Part shown: piece by piece, positions 53,587 through 62,372 of the stretch | How the letters are laid out: every line of letters starts with the position of its first letter | Position numbering within the stretch: the stretch's first letter is position 1 | Assembly: GCF_003268815.1 (NCBI RefSeq) | Contig: NZ_QLSV01000014.1 | Coordinates: 1-64,000, forward strand | Origin: Flavobacterium lacus | GTDB taxonomy: Bacteria; Bacteroidota; Bacteroidia; Flavobacteriales; Flavobacteriaceae | Length of the DNA stretch: 64,000 nt | Direction: 5' to 3' | Program-made: the position numbers and the translations under genes | Notes under the pieces: generated by a model | Seen by the model: only the letters and a program-made list of their open reading frames with translations | Database searches by the model: none | What the model was told of the DNA's origin: nothing

Positions 53587-53725
53587 AGCTTATCCGGTCA
53601 TCCGTTGCAACTCCTCGGCCTTCAAGCTATTTTTCTACTGCTTTTTCGTGGCTTCTGTTGGTCGCCCCGAAAAGCAAAGAAAAATTAGCTTGAAGGCCTG
53701 CGGGGTTTTCACTGCTACCCGGGCT
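53587..53725. repeat. Convergent-intergenic hairpin element, copy C
   Basis: Arms at 53617-53652 (GGCCTTCAAGCTATTTTTC...) and 53664-53698 (...GAAAAATTAGCTTGAAGGCC) are almost fully complementary. They enclose GGCTTCTGTTGGTCGCC (53650-53666), the same loop as in copies A and B. The outer AGCTTATCCGG pairs with CCGGGCT. Compared with A and B the two flank motifs are exchanged: CCGTTGCAA is on the left and TTTTCACTGCTA on the right. The element lies between the convergent ends of the phosphorylase and a lipoprotein gene. Confidence 0.8.
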
Positions 53726-53852
53726 GGGGATTGTGCAAAAGTAATTCAGCTTTCCGTGACCACACAAATATTGCCAAAATTTTATTGCATCAGCTAACTT
53801 TGCTGATTAGCACAAGCCTCGCCATTGATGAAAACCAATGTTAGTTCCGTTT

Positions 53853-54383
53853 TTATTTAGTCGATTTAAAATAGAATTGAGATCTTCCACTTCCTCCCGC
53901 AGCCATTAAAAATATATTTCCACCTCTACTATAATAACTATCAATTATTAATTCATTTTCTTGCGTCAAACTTATTCGTATTCTATCTATGTCAACTTTA
54001 CTGTAGAAGATTGGTAGTAAGGGTGGTATTTGAATATTCTTTTTACTAAAATAGATTTCGTAATATCCTTTTTCTGAAAACTTTCCATCAAAATAAGCTG
54101 CAGATTTTCCAAGTATATCATCATATTTAATTACTAATTTGTTTGATATAAAACTGACAGATACAGAGTCAGATTTTTTATTCAATATGTTTAATAATTC
54201 TAAAATGTCAGAATCCGAAGGGGTTCCTTTTTTAGATGCTTTTTTATGTGGGTTATTTTGAAATGTTCCCTTGAAATTAGAATTTATACCTGATAATTTG
54301 TCTGAGGAAATTTTTAAGCCAGTTCCACAAGAGGAAACCATAAACCATATCATTATTATTATAGAAAGAATTTGTCTATTCAT
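53853..54383 (-). CDS. Lipoprotein of unknown function
   Basis: 176 residues. The signal sequence ends in the lipobox MVSSC (Cys at about 19). The mature part begins with a basic, low-complexity tether (NPHKKASKKGTPSDSD) and continues with a beta-rich domain (VSVSFISNKLVIKYDDI, YYEIYFSKKNIQIPPLLPIF, NELIIDSYYSRGG). It ends with a Gly-rich stretch (MAAGGSGRSQFYF). No family is recognised. It lies 27 bp downstream of the hybrid histidine kinase on the same strand and might be co-transcribed. Confidence 0.75.
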   Translation of the reverse strand: MNRQILSIIIMIWFMVSSCGTGLKISSDKLSGINSNFKGTFQNNPHKKASKKGTPSDSDILELLNILNKKSDSVSVSFISNKLVIKYDDILGKSAAYFDGKFSEKGYYEIYFSKKNIQIPPLLPIFYSKVDIDRIRISLTQENELIIDSYYSRGGNIFLMAAGGSGRSQFYFKSTK

Positions 54384-54410
54384 TTTTTAAAATGGTTACC
54401 AACTTATTAA

Positions 54411-56591
54411 TTAACCCAACTGTTGAGCAATCACCTTATAAAAATTATCCGGATTAAAAGGCTTGGTTACCACATCATTCATCCCAAAAGAAAGTAACAT
54501 TTCACGGTTTTCGTTCAGCGAAATAGCTGTTAACGCTATAATCGGAATTGTTTTATTGAACGCTCTGATGCGTTCGGTAGCAATCGTTCCGTTTATGCCG
54601 GGAAGGTGAACATCCATCAAAACCAAGTCGTAACCGTTGTTGCGAATCATCTCGATGGCTTCTTCACCGTTGTCTATGAGTTCACAAATAATTTCTTTGT
54701 TTTCCAACATTTTTTTGGTAATCATCTGGTTGATTTTATTGTCTTCTACCACCAACACTTTTTTGTTGACAAAAACACTTTCGTCATATTGCTTTTTAAC
54801 TTCTATAAACATTTGCTGACCCAATTCGAAATCAACATCAAACGAAAAAGTAGACCCAATTCCTTCGGCACTCGTGAGCTTGATTTCGCCACCTAATAAA
54901 TTCACCAATCGTTTTACAATGGCTAAGCCCAAACCGGTGCCGCCATACTTTCGGTTAATTTCAACAGAACCTTGCGAAAAACTTTCAAAAATAGTCTGCT
55001 GTTTCTCTAACGGAATTCCGATACCCGTATCCGAAATTTCAAAACGAATAGAAGAAATATCATTTTCATTTTTCAGCATTTTAGCCGAAACATTTACTTT
55101 CCCGTTTTTGGTAAACTTCAACGCATTATTAATCAAATTGATGAAAATCTGAGAAAGTTTTGTGGGATCACCGATTAAATTATCCGGAATGTTTTCGTCT
55201 AATTCTAGCTCAAAATCATTGTTGTTTTTGCTAGCTAGTTCTTTAAAAGAATTGTGTAAATCACTCAACAATTGTTTCACATTTACATTAATACTTTCAA
55301 TTTCAATATTTTCACTCTCTACGCGGTTAATTTCCAAAATATCATTGATAAAAGTCAGCAAATAATCGCCCGAAAATTTAAGGGAAGTAAGATACTGCAA
55401 CTGTGATTTTTTTGGTTTTTCTTCGATTAATAAGTGTGTGATTCCGTTAATGGCATTCAGGGGCGTTCGCAATTCATGACTCACCGTCGATAAAAATTCA
55501 GCTCTGGCTTTTGATGCTTTTTCTGCTTTGTCTTTGGCTAATTGGAGTTCGCTATTTTTGTCTTGCAACAATTTGTTCGATTGACTTCGAATAATGTTAT
55601 TTTTATACAACGACAAACTCAACAACGACAAAATTGAAATCAGCGCAATACTTAAAATACTAATCAATTTAGAAAATTTGTTGGCACGCTGCTGTTCTTT
55701 GTTTTCGCGATCCATTTGGTCAATCGATTTTAACCGTTCGGCTTCCTTAAAACTTAAAAAATCTTCCGTTCCTATTCTTTTACTGTTTAAATCCTGAATA
55801 CTATCCCTGATTCTTAGATGTTGCTTCATGAACTTAAATGAATTGTCAACATCAATCATTTTTTCATAGACTTCACTTAGTGTTCGAGCAACATTGGCTT
55901 TTAGTTCTAAATTTTTATTTTTTGAACTTAAATCCAAGGCTTTATTTAAGTAATTCAAAGCTAGGTTATACCGATTATTCTCGGCTTCAATCAGACCAAT
56001 TTGATATAATGCTTCTGCTTTTGTTTTAAAATGATCTTCTTCATCTGGATTAACGATAACGGTGTTTAAAATTGACAATGCTAATTGATTTTCACCTTTT
56101 GCACGATAAACGATACCTTTTTGCAGGTTAATCATCTCTTTGGCCTCAGGAATATCGATGGTTTCATATATTTTTTCAGCCTCTTTAAAATATAATTCAG
56201 CTTTAGAATATTCTTTTTTTTCAATGTAGCATAACCCTAAGTTATAGAAGGTATAAGCTTGATTGGATGATGGTTTTTGACTATTGTAGAGTGAGATGCT
56301 TTTGTTGTAGGTCTGAATGGCATCAGCATACTTCTTTAGTTCAAAGTAGACATTCCCTAAAAATGAGTAGGCATCAGCTTGTGCTTCATAAACTTTTTTA
56401 GTCTCTGCAAATTCGATTGCTTTCTGAATATAGTCTTGTGAACTTCTGTAGTTGTTGTTTTTTTTATGAAAATTGGCTAACTCAATAAAATAGTTAGTAC
56501 TGTCTAACTCTTCCCCGTTAACCTTTGTAGGTTTTATTTGAGAATAAAAAGGTATGGTTAGGAAGAGCAAAACTAACGTATAGTATTTCAT
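54411..56591 (-). CDS. Hybrid sensor histidine kinase with TPR sensor and receiver domain
   Basis: 726 residues. Signal peptide (to about residue 18), then a periplasmic TPR array (about 35-265; for example AYSFLGNVYFELKKYADAIQ) and a single membrane helix (309-329). The HisKA domain has phospho-acceptor His372 in STVSHELRTPLNAI. The HATPase domain shows the N box (LINNALKFTKNGKV), G1 SDTGIGIPLEKQ and G2 YGGTGLGLAIVKRL. The receiver domain has Asp660 in VLMDVHLPGING and Lys in TKPF. It has no DNA-binding output, so it signals through other proteins. It starts 38 bp behind gap on the same strand. Confidence 0.94.
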   Translation of the reverse strand: MKYYTLVLLFLTIPFYSQIKPTKVNGEELDSTNYFIELANFHKKNNNYRSSQDYIQKAIEFAETKKVYEAQADAYSFLGNVYFELKKYADAIQTYNKSISLYNSQKPSSNQAYTFYNLGLCYIEKKEYSKAELYFKEAEKIYETIDIPEAKEMINLQKGIVYRAKGENQLALSILNTVIVNPDEEDHFKTKAEALYQIGLIEAENNRYNLALNYLNKALDLSSKNKNLELKANVARTLSEVYEKMIDVDNSFKFMKQHLRIRDSIQDLNSKRIGTEDFLSFKEAERLKSIDQMDRENKEQQRANKFSKLISILSIALISILSLLSLSLYKNNIIRSQSNKLLQDKNSELQLAKDKAEKASKARAEFLSTVSHELRTPLNAINGITHLLIEEKPKKSQLQYLTSLKFSGDYLLTFINDILEINRVESENIEIESINVNVKQLLSDLHNSFKELASKNNNDFELELDENIPDNLIGDPTKLSQIFINLINNALKFTKNGKVNVSAKMLKNENDISSIRFEISDTGIGIPLEKQQTIFESFSQGSVEINRKYGGTGLGLAIVKRLVNLLGGEIKLTSAEGIGSTFSFDVDFELGQQMFIEVKKQYDESVFVNKKVLVVEDNKINQMITKKMLENKEIICELIDNGEEAIEMIRNNGYDLVLMDVHLPGINGTIATERIRAFNKTIPIIALTAISLNENREMLLSFGMNDVVTKPFNPDNFYKVIAQQLG

Positions 56592-56629
56592 GCAGAAAAA
56601 CGATTATTTTTTTTATGGTATAAAATTAA

Positions 56630-57622
56630 CTATTTATTTGATATATACTTAATTAAGTCAATAATTCTTGAAGAATAACCAATTTCATTATCATACCATC
56701 CCACCACTTTGACCATTTTATCAATGACTGATGTGAGCTGAGCATCAAAGAGACAAGAATTCCGATTACCAATTACATCAACCGAAACAATCGGGTCTTC
56801 GGTATAGGCAAGAATTCCCTTGAGATTTGTTTGCGATGCCTTGTAAAAAGCAGCATTAATTTCTTCTATGGAAACGGCTCTCGAAACATAGCAAGTAATA
56901 TCTGTTAAAGAACCATTGGGAACCGGAACGCGGATGCCACTGCCTCCTAATTTCCCATCTAACTTGGGAAAAATTTTCGTTAATGCTTTTGCCGCACCGG
57001 TTGTGGTTGGAACGATTGACTGGGCTGCACCACGAGCTCTTCTTAAATCTTTATGGGGTTGATCGTGCAAACTTTGATCGGTGGTGTAGGAGTGAACCGT
57101 GGTAATGTAGGCTTGCTCAATTCCGCATAATTCATCAATGATTTTAATCATCGGAGCTGCATTATTAGTCGTACAACTCGCGTTGGAAATAATCACTTCA
57201 GAACCGTCCAAAATTGTTTCATTTACACCTAAAACTACTGTTTTTATTAGATCATCTTCGGGTGGAGCGGAGAGAATTACCTTTTTGGCTCCGGCTGAAA
57301 TATGTTGGTAGGCCTCTTTATAGGTTTTGAATTTTCCTGTACATTCAACGACAACATCAACAGAATGCCAATGTAAATCGGTGATATTTTTTTTTCTGAA
57401 AAAGGAATACGATTTTCCATCTACAAAAATGTGTTCCTCGTCAAAAGTAACTTCATTTGACAAAACTCCGTGAATGCTGTCGTATTTTAGCAGATGAGCC
57501 ATTGTTCTTGTATCGGCAATGTCGTTAATGGCAACCACTTCAATTGAGGGATGATTGAGCAATAATCGAAATAAATTTCGTCCGATTCGACCAAATCCGT
57601 TAATGGCTATTTTTGTTTTCAA
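56630..57622 (-). CDS. gap: Type I glyceraldehyde-3-phosphate dehydrogenase
   Basis: 330 residues, catalysing the NAD(P)-dependent oxidation of glyceraldehyde 3-phosphate in glycolysis or its reverse. NAD-binding INGFGRIGRNLFRLL, catalytic Cys150 in SNASCTTN, His177 in TVHSYTTDQ, and the ending WYDNEIGYSSRIIDLIKYI are all present. Asn33-Asp34 in AINDIADT suggests NAD preference. Bacteroidota often have a second copy elsewhere. It follows lipA with a 68-bp spacer occupied by a hairpin-forming heptad repeat. Confidence 0.96.
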   Translation of the reverse strand: MKTKIAINGFGRIGRNLFRLLLNHPSIEVVAINDIADTRTMAHLLKYDSIHGVLSNEVTFDEEHIFVDGKSYSFFRKKNITDLHWHSVDVVVECTGKFKTYKEAYQHISAGAKKVILSAPPEDDLIKTVVLGVNETILDGSEVIISNASCTTNNAAPMIKIIDELCGIEQAYITTVHSYTTDQSLHDQPHKDLRRARGAAQSIVPTTTGAAKALTKIFPKLDGKLGGSGIRVPVPNGSLTDITCYVSRAVSIEEINAAFYKASQTNLKGILAYTEDPIVSVDVIGNRNSCLFDAQLTSVIDKMVKVVGWYDNEIGYSSRIIDLIKYISNK

Positions 57623-57685
57623 GTTTGAAGTTTCAGGTTTCAGGCTTCAGGTTTCGTAGTTAACTTGAAACCTGAAACTTGAAAC
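57623..57685. repeat. Inverted CAGGTTT-type heptad repeat between lipA and gap
   Basis: The left arm (57623-57647, GTTTGAAGTTTCAGGTTTCA...) pairs with the right arm (57662-57685, ...TGAAACCTGAAACTTGAAAC) with only two mismatches. The loop is about 14 nt. The arms consist of repeated CAGGTTT/AAACCTG heptads. In the lipA-gap transcript this would form a long hairpin just before the gap ATG at 57622. Confidence 0.75.
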
Positions 57686-57690
57686 AATTT

Positions 57691-58563
57691 TTAAAGAATA
57701 TGTTTTTGAGCATGATAAGAAGATCTTACCAACGCACCACTTTCAACATGACGGAAACCCAGTTCTTTTCCGATGTCTTCGTATTTTTTAAACTGATCCG
57801 GTGTGATGAATTCTTTTACGGGTAAGTGTTTTTTGCTCGGTTGCAAGTATTGTCCAATTGTAACGATATCCACATTTACTGAGCGAAGGTCTTTCATGGT
57901 TTGAATTACTTCTTCTTCCGTTTCACCCAATCCTAACATAATTCCCGATTTTGTTCTGCGGATACCTTTTTCTTTTAGGTAACGTAAAACTTCCAAACTT
58001 CGGTCATATTTCGCCTGAATTCGCACTTCTCGTGTTAATCTGCGAACTGTTTCCATATTATGTGAAACAACTTCGGGATTGGCTGCAATAATTCGGTCGA
58101 TGTTTCTTTCTACACCTTGAAAATCAGGAATCAGTGTTTCTAAAGTAGTTTCGGGATTCATTCTTCGGATAGCCAGAATCGTCTCATACCAAATTATTGA
58201 ACCCATATCTTTAATATCATCACGATCTACACTGGTAATGACCGCGTGTTTAATGTTCATAATTTTGATAGAACGAGCTACTTTTTCCGGTTCATCCCAA
58301 TCCACGGTTTCGGGTCTTCCAGTTTTTACACCGCAAAATCCGCACGAACGTGTGCATATATTTCCGAGAATCATAAAAGTAGCAGTACCCTCGCCCCAAC
58401 ACTCACCCATGTTCGGGCAACTACCTGAAGTACAAATAGTGTTTAGTTTATATTTGTCAACTAACCCGCGAAGTTCGGAATATTTTTGTCCCGTTGGTAG
58501 CTTAACCCTTAACCATTTGGGCTTTCCTATTGGTGGTTGTACACTATCTAGAACACTCTCCAT
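57691..58563 (-). CDS. lipA: Lipoyl synthase
   Basis: 290 residues. A radical-SAM enzyme that inserts two sulfurs into octanoyl-lipoyl domains. Auxiliary cluster cysteines 44, 49 and 55 lie in [12 protein letters not shown]. The radical-SAM triad Cys70, Cys74 and Cys77 lies in CTRSCGFC. The C-terminal RSSYHAQ supplies the Ser ligand. Length is typical. It lies upstream of gap on the minus strand, in a run of co-oriented genes. Confidence 0.97.
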   Translation of the reverse strand: MESVLDSVQPPIGKPKWLRVKLPTGQKYSELRGLVDKYKLNTICTSGSCPNMGECWGEGTATFMILGNICTRSCGFCGVKTGRPETVDWDEPEKVARSIKIMNIKHAVITSVDRDDIKDMGSIIWYETILAIRRMNPETTLETLIPDFQGVERNIDRIIAANPEVVSHNMETVRRLTREVRIQAKYDRSLEVLRYLKEKGIRRTKSGIMLGLGETEEEVIQTMKDLRSVNVDIVTIGQYLQPSKKHLPVKEFITPDQFKKYEDIGKELGFRHVESGALVRSSYHAQKHIL

Positions 58564-58582
58564 GTTGCATTTTTTTAATTAA

Positions 58583-58590
58583 CAAAGATA
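58583..58590 (-). promoter_or_regulatory. Candidate -7 box for lipA
   Basis: On the minus strand TATCTTTG fits TAnnTTTG, 19 nt before the ATG at 58563. Confidence 0.5.
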
Positions 58591-58680
58591 GAAAAGATTA
58601 AGGAATTTGGTAATGATTTAACTAAAATTGAACAATTGTATAATACGAAATCTTTCAATCAAAGAACTGAATTAAATCGG

Positions 58681-59229
58681 TTACCTTCCTTGAATGATTT
58701 CTGCTAGCAATTTTTTTGCTCTCAGAAGTTTGACTTTTACGTTGCTCAACGGTTCGTTTAGTTGTTCTGCAATTTCCTGATAACTTAATTCTTGAAAATA
58801 GCGAAGCTGTATAACTTCTTGATAATGAGGCTTTAATTGTTTGATGTATTCTAATAAACGTGATAAATTTTGTTCAGTTATCAATTTGTCTTCTGCCGAT
58901 GGCGTAGTGTCTGCCACATTATACGCTTGATGGTCTTCTTCATCTGTCATATCTACAAAAAGCGAAATTTTCTTTTTGCGAAGCATATCTATATGTACAT
59001 TTTTGGCAATCGCAATTAACCAGGTATTAAATTGAAATTCAGGATTATAATTAGCTATTTTATCGAAAGCTTTTGAAAAGGTTTCGATGGTAATGTCTTC
59101 GGCATCCGTTTCATTTTCTGTTCTTTTGAGCATAAAACCATAGACTTCATTCCAATACATATCCAAAAGGGAAGTAAAGGCAACTTGATCGCCATTCGTG
59201 GCTTTTTCTATGATTTTTTTTATTTCCAA
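58681..59229 (-). CDS. RNA polymerase sigma factor, ECF/sigma-70 family
   Basis: I place the start at TTG 59229 (182 residues, MEIKKIIEKATNGDQVAFTS), since the frame further upstream lies inside the glycosyltransferase gene and does not look like a sigma factor. Sigma-2 region: LLDMYWNEVYGFMLKRTENE, TDAEDITIETFSKAF, NTWLIAIAKNVHIDMLRKK. Sigma-4 HTH: YQEVIQLRYFQELSYQEIAE and NVKVKLLRAKKLL. No anti-sigma gene is adjacent. The TTG overlaps the end of the upstream glycosyltransferase frame by 10 bp, so expression is likely translationally coupled. Target genes are unknown. Confidence 0.85.
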   Translation of the reverse strand: MEIKKIIEKATNGDQVAFTSLLDMYWNEVYGFMLKRTENETDAEDITIETFSKAFDKIANYNPEFQFNTWLIAIAKNVHIDMLRKKKISLFVDMTDEEDHQAYNVADTTPSAEDKLITEQNLSRLLEYIKQLKPHYQEVIQLRYFQELSYQEIAEQLNEPLSNVKVKLLRAKKLLAEIIQGR

Positions 59230-60326
59230 TGGACAGTTTTTGAAAAAATATTCGCAAAAAACACATTCAAATGCGTAAAAATCAACGCAATTTCCATAAT
59301 TGGAAACCAATAGATAACGTCTTTTTCATTCAATTTACCGGCTGCGTAACCCAATGATGTCCATGTAAATATATAGCGAAATAAAACAATTGGCAATACA
59401 ATCATCCATTGGTGTTGAAAAGCCAACAAAATGACAGCAAGAATTAAAAATGAGAATTGTGAAAAGAAAAATAATGCCAATTGAAAACGGTCAAATGATT
59501 TGTAGTACGTTGCCGTAGAAACATGCCTGCGTTTTTGATCAAACCATTCTTTGAAGCTGGTTTTTGGTTTGGAATACGTAAAACTTTCCTTAGAAAAACA
59601 AACCGTTGTATTTTCTGCATTTGATGCTTGATTCACAAACAAATCATCGTCACCGGAACGGAGTTTCATGTGGTCAATAAATCCGTTTACTCGGAAGAAT
59701 TCGTCTCTCTTGTAGGCTAAATTACGCCCAACTCCCATATATGGTTTCCCGATTTTTGCCCAACCAAAAAACTGTGTAGCTGTTAGTATTGTTTCAAAAC
59801 GGATGAGTTTGTTTAGGAATGAATTCGGAATTTTTTCATATGCTCCATAACCCAAAACAATTGTTTTTTTGAGTGTAAAATTGGAACTCATTTCTTTAAT
59901 CCATTCTTTGGAAGTTGGATAACAATCGGCATCAGTAAATAGTAAATATTCGTTTTTAGCAGCTTTTATTCCCAACGTAAGTGCAAATTTTTTGTTACCC
60001 CAAAAGGCTTCGTTGTTTTGCACTTTTACCAATTTTACATTGGAATATTGCTTTTCAAATTCTTCAAAAAGATCCAAGGTATCATCGGAAGAAGAGTCAT
60101 CAATCAATACAATTTCAAAATCAGGATAGTTTTGTTCTGCTAACAACGGAATGAATTTTATAACATTTTCACCTTCGTTTTTAGCACAAACGATAACTGA
60201 TAGCGGTATGCGTTTTGGATTTCCTTTTTGAGCTTTAGCAAACGAGAATCTTCCAAAAATCACTATGTAATATAGTAATTGTATGACCGTTATACCAATC
60301 AAACTATACAACAATATGTCAAGCAT
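59220..60326 (-). CDS. Family 2 glycosyltransferase, membrane-bound
   Basis: 368 residues. An N-terminal membrane helix (3-24, ILLYSLIGITVIQLLYYIVI) is followed by a GT-A catalytic domain with SVIVCAKNEGENVIKFIPLL, IVLIDDSSSDDTLDLF, LLFTDADCYP (DxD-like) and GFIDHMKLRSGDDDLFVNQA, then RRHVSTATYY (QxxRW-like). Two or three C-terminal membrane helices lie at 285-345. It is processive-GT-like and makes a glycan or glycolipid whose nature is unknown. It overlaps the sigma factor gene. Confidence 0.9.
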   Translation of the reverse strand: MLDILLYSLIGITVIQLLYYIVIFGRFSFAKAQKGNPKRIPLSVIVCAKNEGENVIKFIPLLAEQNYPDFEIVLIDDSSSDDTLDLFEEFEKQYSNVKLVKVQNNEAFWGNKKFALTLGIKAAKNEYLLFTDADCYPTSKEWIKEMSSNFTLKKTIVLGYGAYEKIPNSFLNKLIRFETILTATQFFGWAKIGKPYMGVGRNLAYKRDEFFRVNGFIDHMKLRSGDDDLFVNQASNAENTTVCFSKESFTYSKPKTSFKEWFDQKRRHVSTATYYKSFDRFQLALFFFSQFSFLILAVILLAFQHQWMIVLPIVLFRYIFTWTSLGYAAGKLNEKDVIYWFPIMEIALIFTHLNVFFANIFSKTVHWK

Positions 60327-60341
60327 AATGTGTTTTTGAAT

Positions 60342-60545
60342 TTAGGAATGAGAGGGTTCTGAACAGTCTTTCATTTGTTCGGGTGTTTTGCCGCAAAAGC
60401 CACAATTTTCACCGTCTTTGTTTAAAAACGGACTTTGGCTTGCACAAGTTCCAGCGAATTTACCATCTTTTTTTGCCCAAATTTTAATGGCTATTCCAGC
60501 AAAAGCTATAGCTAGTAATCCGATAGTGATTAATATCAATTTCAT
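60342..60545 (-). CDS. Small membrane-anchored Cys-rich protein
   Basis: 67 residues. An N-terminal membrane helix (2-23, LILITIGLLAIAFAGIAIKI) is followed by a ~42-residue tail with four Cys arranged as GTCASQSPFLNKDGENCGFC and a further Cys in KDCSE. The pattern looks like a metal-binding or disulfide-bonded knot and not random sequence. It sits 15 bp upstream of the glycosyltransferase on the same strand, so co-transcription is likely. Function unknown. Confidence 0.8.
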   Translation of the reverse strand: MKLILITIGLLAIAFAGIAIKIWAKKDGKFAGTCASQSPFLNKDGENCGFCGKTPEQMKDCSEPSHS

Positions 60546-60618
60546 TGTTCAATTGAATTTTTTTGAACCACAAAGGTACAAAAAAGAGTTTATTTAACAG
60601 ATTGATATGTTTATAATT

Positions 60619-61632
60619 TTAAATAATATTAACCTCTGCTTCAATTGAAATTCCGTAGGATTCAAAAATCGTTTTTTGAATGTTTTTAGAAACTTCTAAA
60701 ATCTCTTGTCCGGTTGCATTGCCGTAGTTCACTAATACCAACGCTTGATTTTTATGAATTCCGGCATCACCAAAACGTTTTCCTTTAAATCCGGCTTGCT
60801 CGATTAGCCATCCGGCGGGAACTTTTACTTCGGTTTCAGAAACGACATAATGTGGCATATCGGGAAATTTCTGCTGAATTTTTTCAAAATCACTTTTCAA
60901 AATCACAGGATTTTTAAAGAAACTACCACTATTTCCTAGTTCTTTTGGATTGGGTAATTTACTTTCTCTGATGGCAATCACCGCATTGCTCACGTCTTTC
61001 AAACTTGGATTTTTGATATGTTGTTTTTCCAATTCAGCTTCAATTGCTCCGTAAGAAGTGTTGAGTTTGTGGTTGCGTTTGGTTAGTTTAAAAACAACAG
61101 ATGTGATAATAAATTCATCTTTTATTTCATTTTTAAAAATGCTTTCGCGATAACCAAATTTGCATTTTTCAATGGTAAACACCAATAATTCTTGTGTTTC
61201 AATATGAATGGCTTCGCATAAAACGAATGTATCTTTAATTTCTACTCCATATGCTCCAATATTCTGAATAGGCGTTGTGCCAACATTTCCGGGAATGAGC
61301 GAAAGATTTTCTAAACCACCAAAATTTTGATCAATGGTCCACAACACAAATTCATGCCAATTTTCGCCGGCTTGACTTTCAACCCACACAAAATCTTCAT
61401 CTTCATCGATTACTTTTTTACCTTTCAAGTCTAAATGAATCACCAAAGCGTCAATGTCTTGCGTAAGCAGCATGTTGCTTCCGCCACCTAAAATAAATTT
61501 TTTGGAAGTAGGATATTGTTGTAGAATTTCAATCAATTCATCAGTAGAATGAACGGAAACAAATTCTTTTGCTTTGGCTTCGATACCAAAAGTATTATAA
61601 TTTTTTAGGGAAAAGTTGGTGTGGATTTGCAT
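60619..61632 (-). CDS. murB: UDP-N-acetylmuramate dehydrogenase
   Basis: 337 residues. An FAD enzyme that reduces UDP-GlcNAc-enolpyruvate to UDP-MurNAc in peptidoglycan synthesis. FAD-binding: KKFILGGGSNMLLTQDID and IPGNVGTTPIQNIGAYGVEI. The catalytic Arg lies in KFGYRESIFK and the Ser in GNSGSFFKNP, with a Glu in the C-terminal VPAGWLIEQAG region. Length and the presence of the long insertion fit type I (E. coli-like) MurB. Confidence 0.96.
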   Translation of the reverse strand: MQIHTNFSLKNYNTFGIEAKAKEFVSVHSTDELIEILQQYPTSKKFILGGGSNMLLTQDIDALVIHLDLKGKKVIDEDEDFVWVESQAGENWHEFVLWTIDQNFGGLENLSLIPGNVGTTPIQNIGAYGVEIKDTFVLCEAIHIETQELLVFTIEKCKFGYRESIFKNEIKDEFIITSVVFKLTKRNHKLNTSYGAIEAELEKQHIKNPSLKDVSNAVIAIRESKLPNPKELGNSGSFFKNPVILKSDFEKIQQKFPDMPHYVVSETEVKVPAGWLIEQAGFKGKRFGDAGIHKNQALVLVNYGNATGQEILEVSKNIQKTIFESYGISIEAEVNII

Positions 61633-61641
61633 AATGGAAAG

Positions 61642-62316
61642 TTATTCAACAGTTTCTATAGCCCTGTTTAAAAATTCATTTAAAGGTTTTAAGGCAATGA
61701 GTTTTTGCGTGATTTTTTTAGCAAAATCGATATCGGTAAACAAATCATCGCTTATTTTTTGAGTGGCGGTAAAACTTTTTAATTTCAAGAATTCGATGGC
61801 GGGATGATTTGGATCGTAATCTTTAGGAGCTTTTTTTAATACATTGGCTTCATCTCGATCTAAAGCTCCAAATTCTTTTTTAAAGGTTGAATTCGACGAA
61901 ATTTTTTCCAAATCTTCATAAAAAAAAGCAATTTCTTTTCGTACTTTTTTCAACTCTTCCGCTTCCGGACAATACAATCCGCCGGCAATAAAACTGCTTC
62001 CTTTTTCGTAATGAATATAGTATCCGGGAGAATTTTTGTGATTTTTATTTGTCGAAAGCCAAATGCCCATGTTGCTTTTATAAGGCGATTTATCTTTGGA
62101 AAAACGAATGTCACGATTGATTCTAAAAGTACAATTTTTTACTTCTAAATTGGCAAGCGAAGCATCCAAAGGTTTCATTTCTTGAAGAATTTCGGCGATT
62201 AAATTTTGGTATTCTTTTTTAAAAAGTTCGTATCGCTTTTTATTTTCGTGAAACCATTCTTTGTTGTTATTGTTTTTTAAATCTTCTATAAAAAGGAGTG
62301 CATCTTTTGTTGCCAT
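61642..62316 (-). CDS. DUF2461 family protein (TIGR02453)
   Basis: 224 residues. Motifs of this conserved but uncharacterised family are present: FIEDLKNNNNKEWFHENKKR, FRINRDIRFSKDKSPYKSNM, GYYIHYEKGSSFIAGGLYCP, and PKDYDPNHPAIEFLKLKSF. The gene lies 9 bp upstream of murB and 56 bp downstream of recF, all on the minus strand. Molecular function is unknown. Confidence 0.9.
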   Translation of the reverse strand: MATKDALLFIEDLKNNNNKEWFHENKKRYELFKKEYQNLIAEILQEMKPLDASLANLEVKNCTFRINRDIRFSKDKSPYKSNMGIWLSTNKNHKNSPGYYIHYEKGSSFIAGGLYCPEAEELKKVRKEIAFFYEDLEKISSNSTFKKEFGALDRDEANVLKKAPKDYDPNHPAIEFLKLKSFTATQKISDDLFTDIDFAKKITQKLIALKPLNEFLNRAIETVE

Positions 62317-62372
62317 CTAATTTCTAATTAAATTGGTAAATTTTAAATTATTGGGTTTGTAAAGATATTAAT

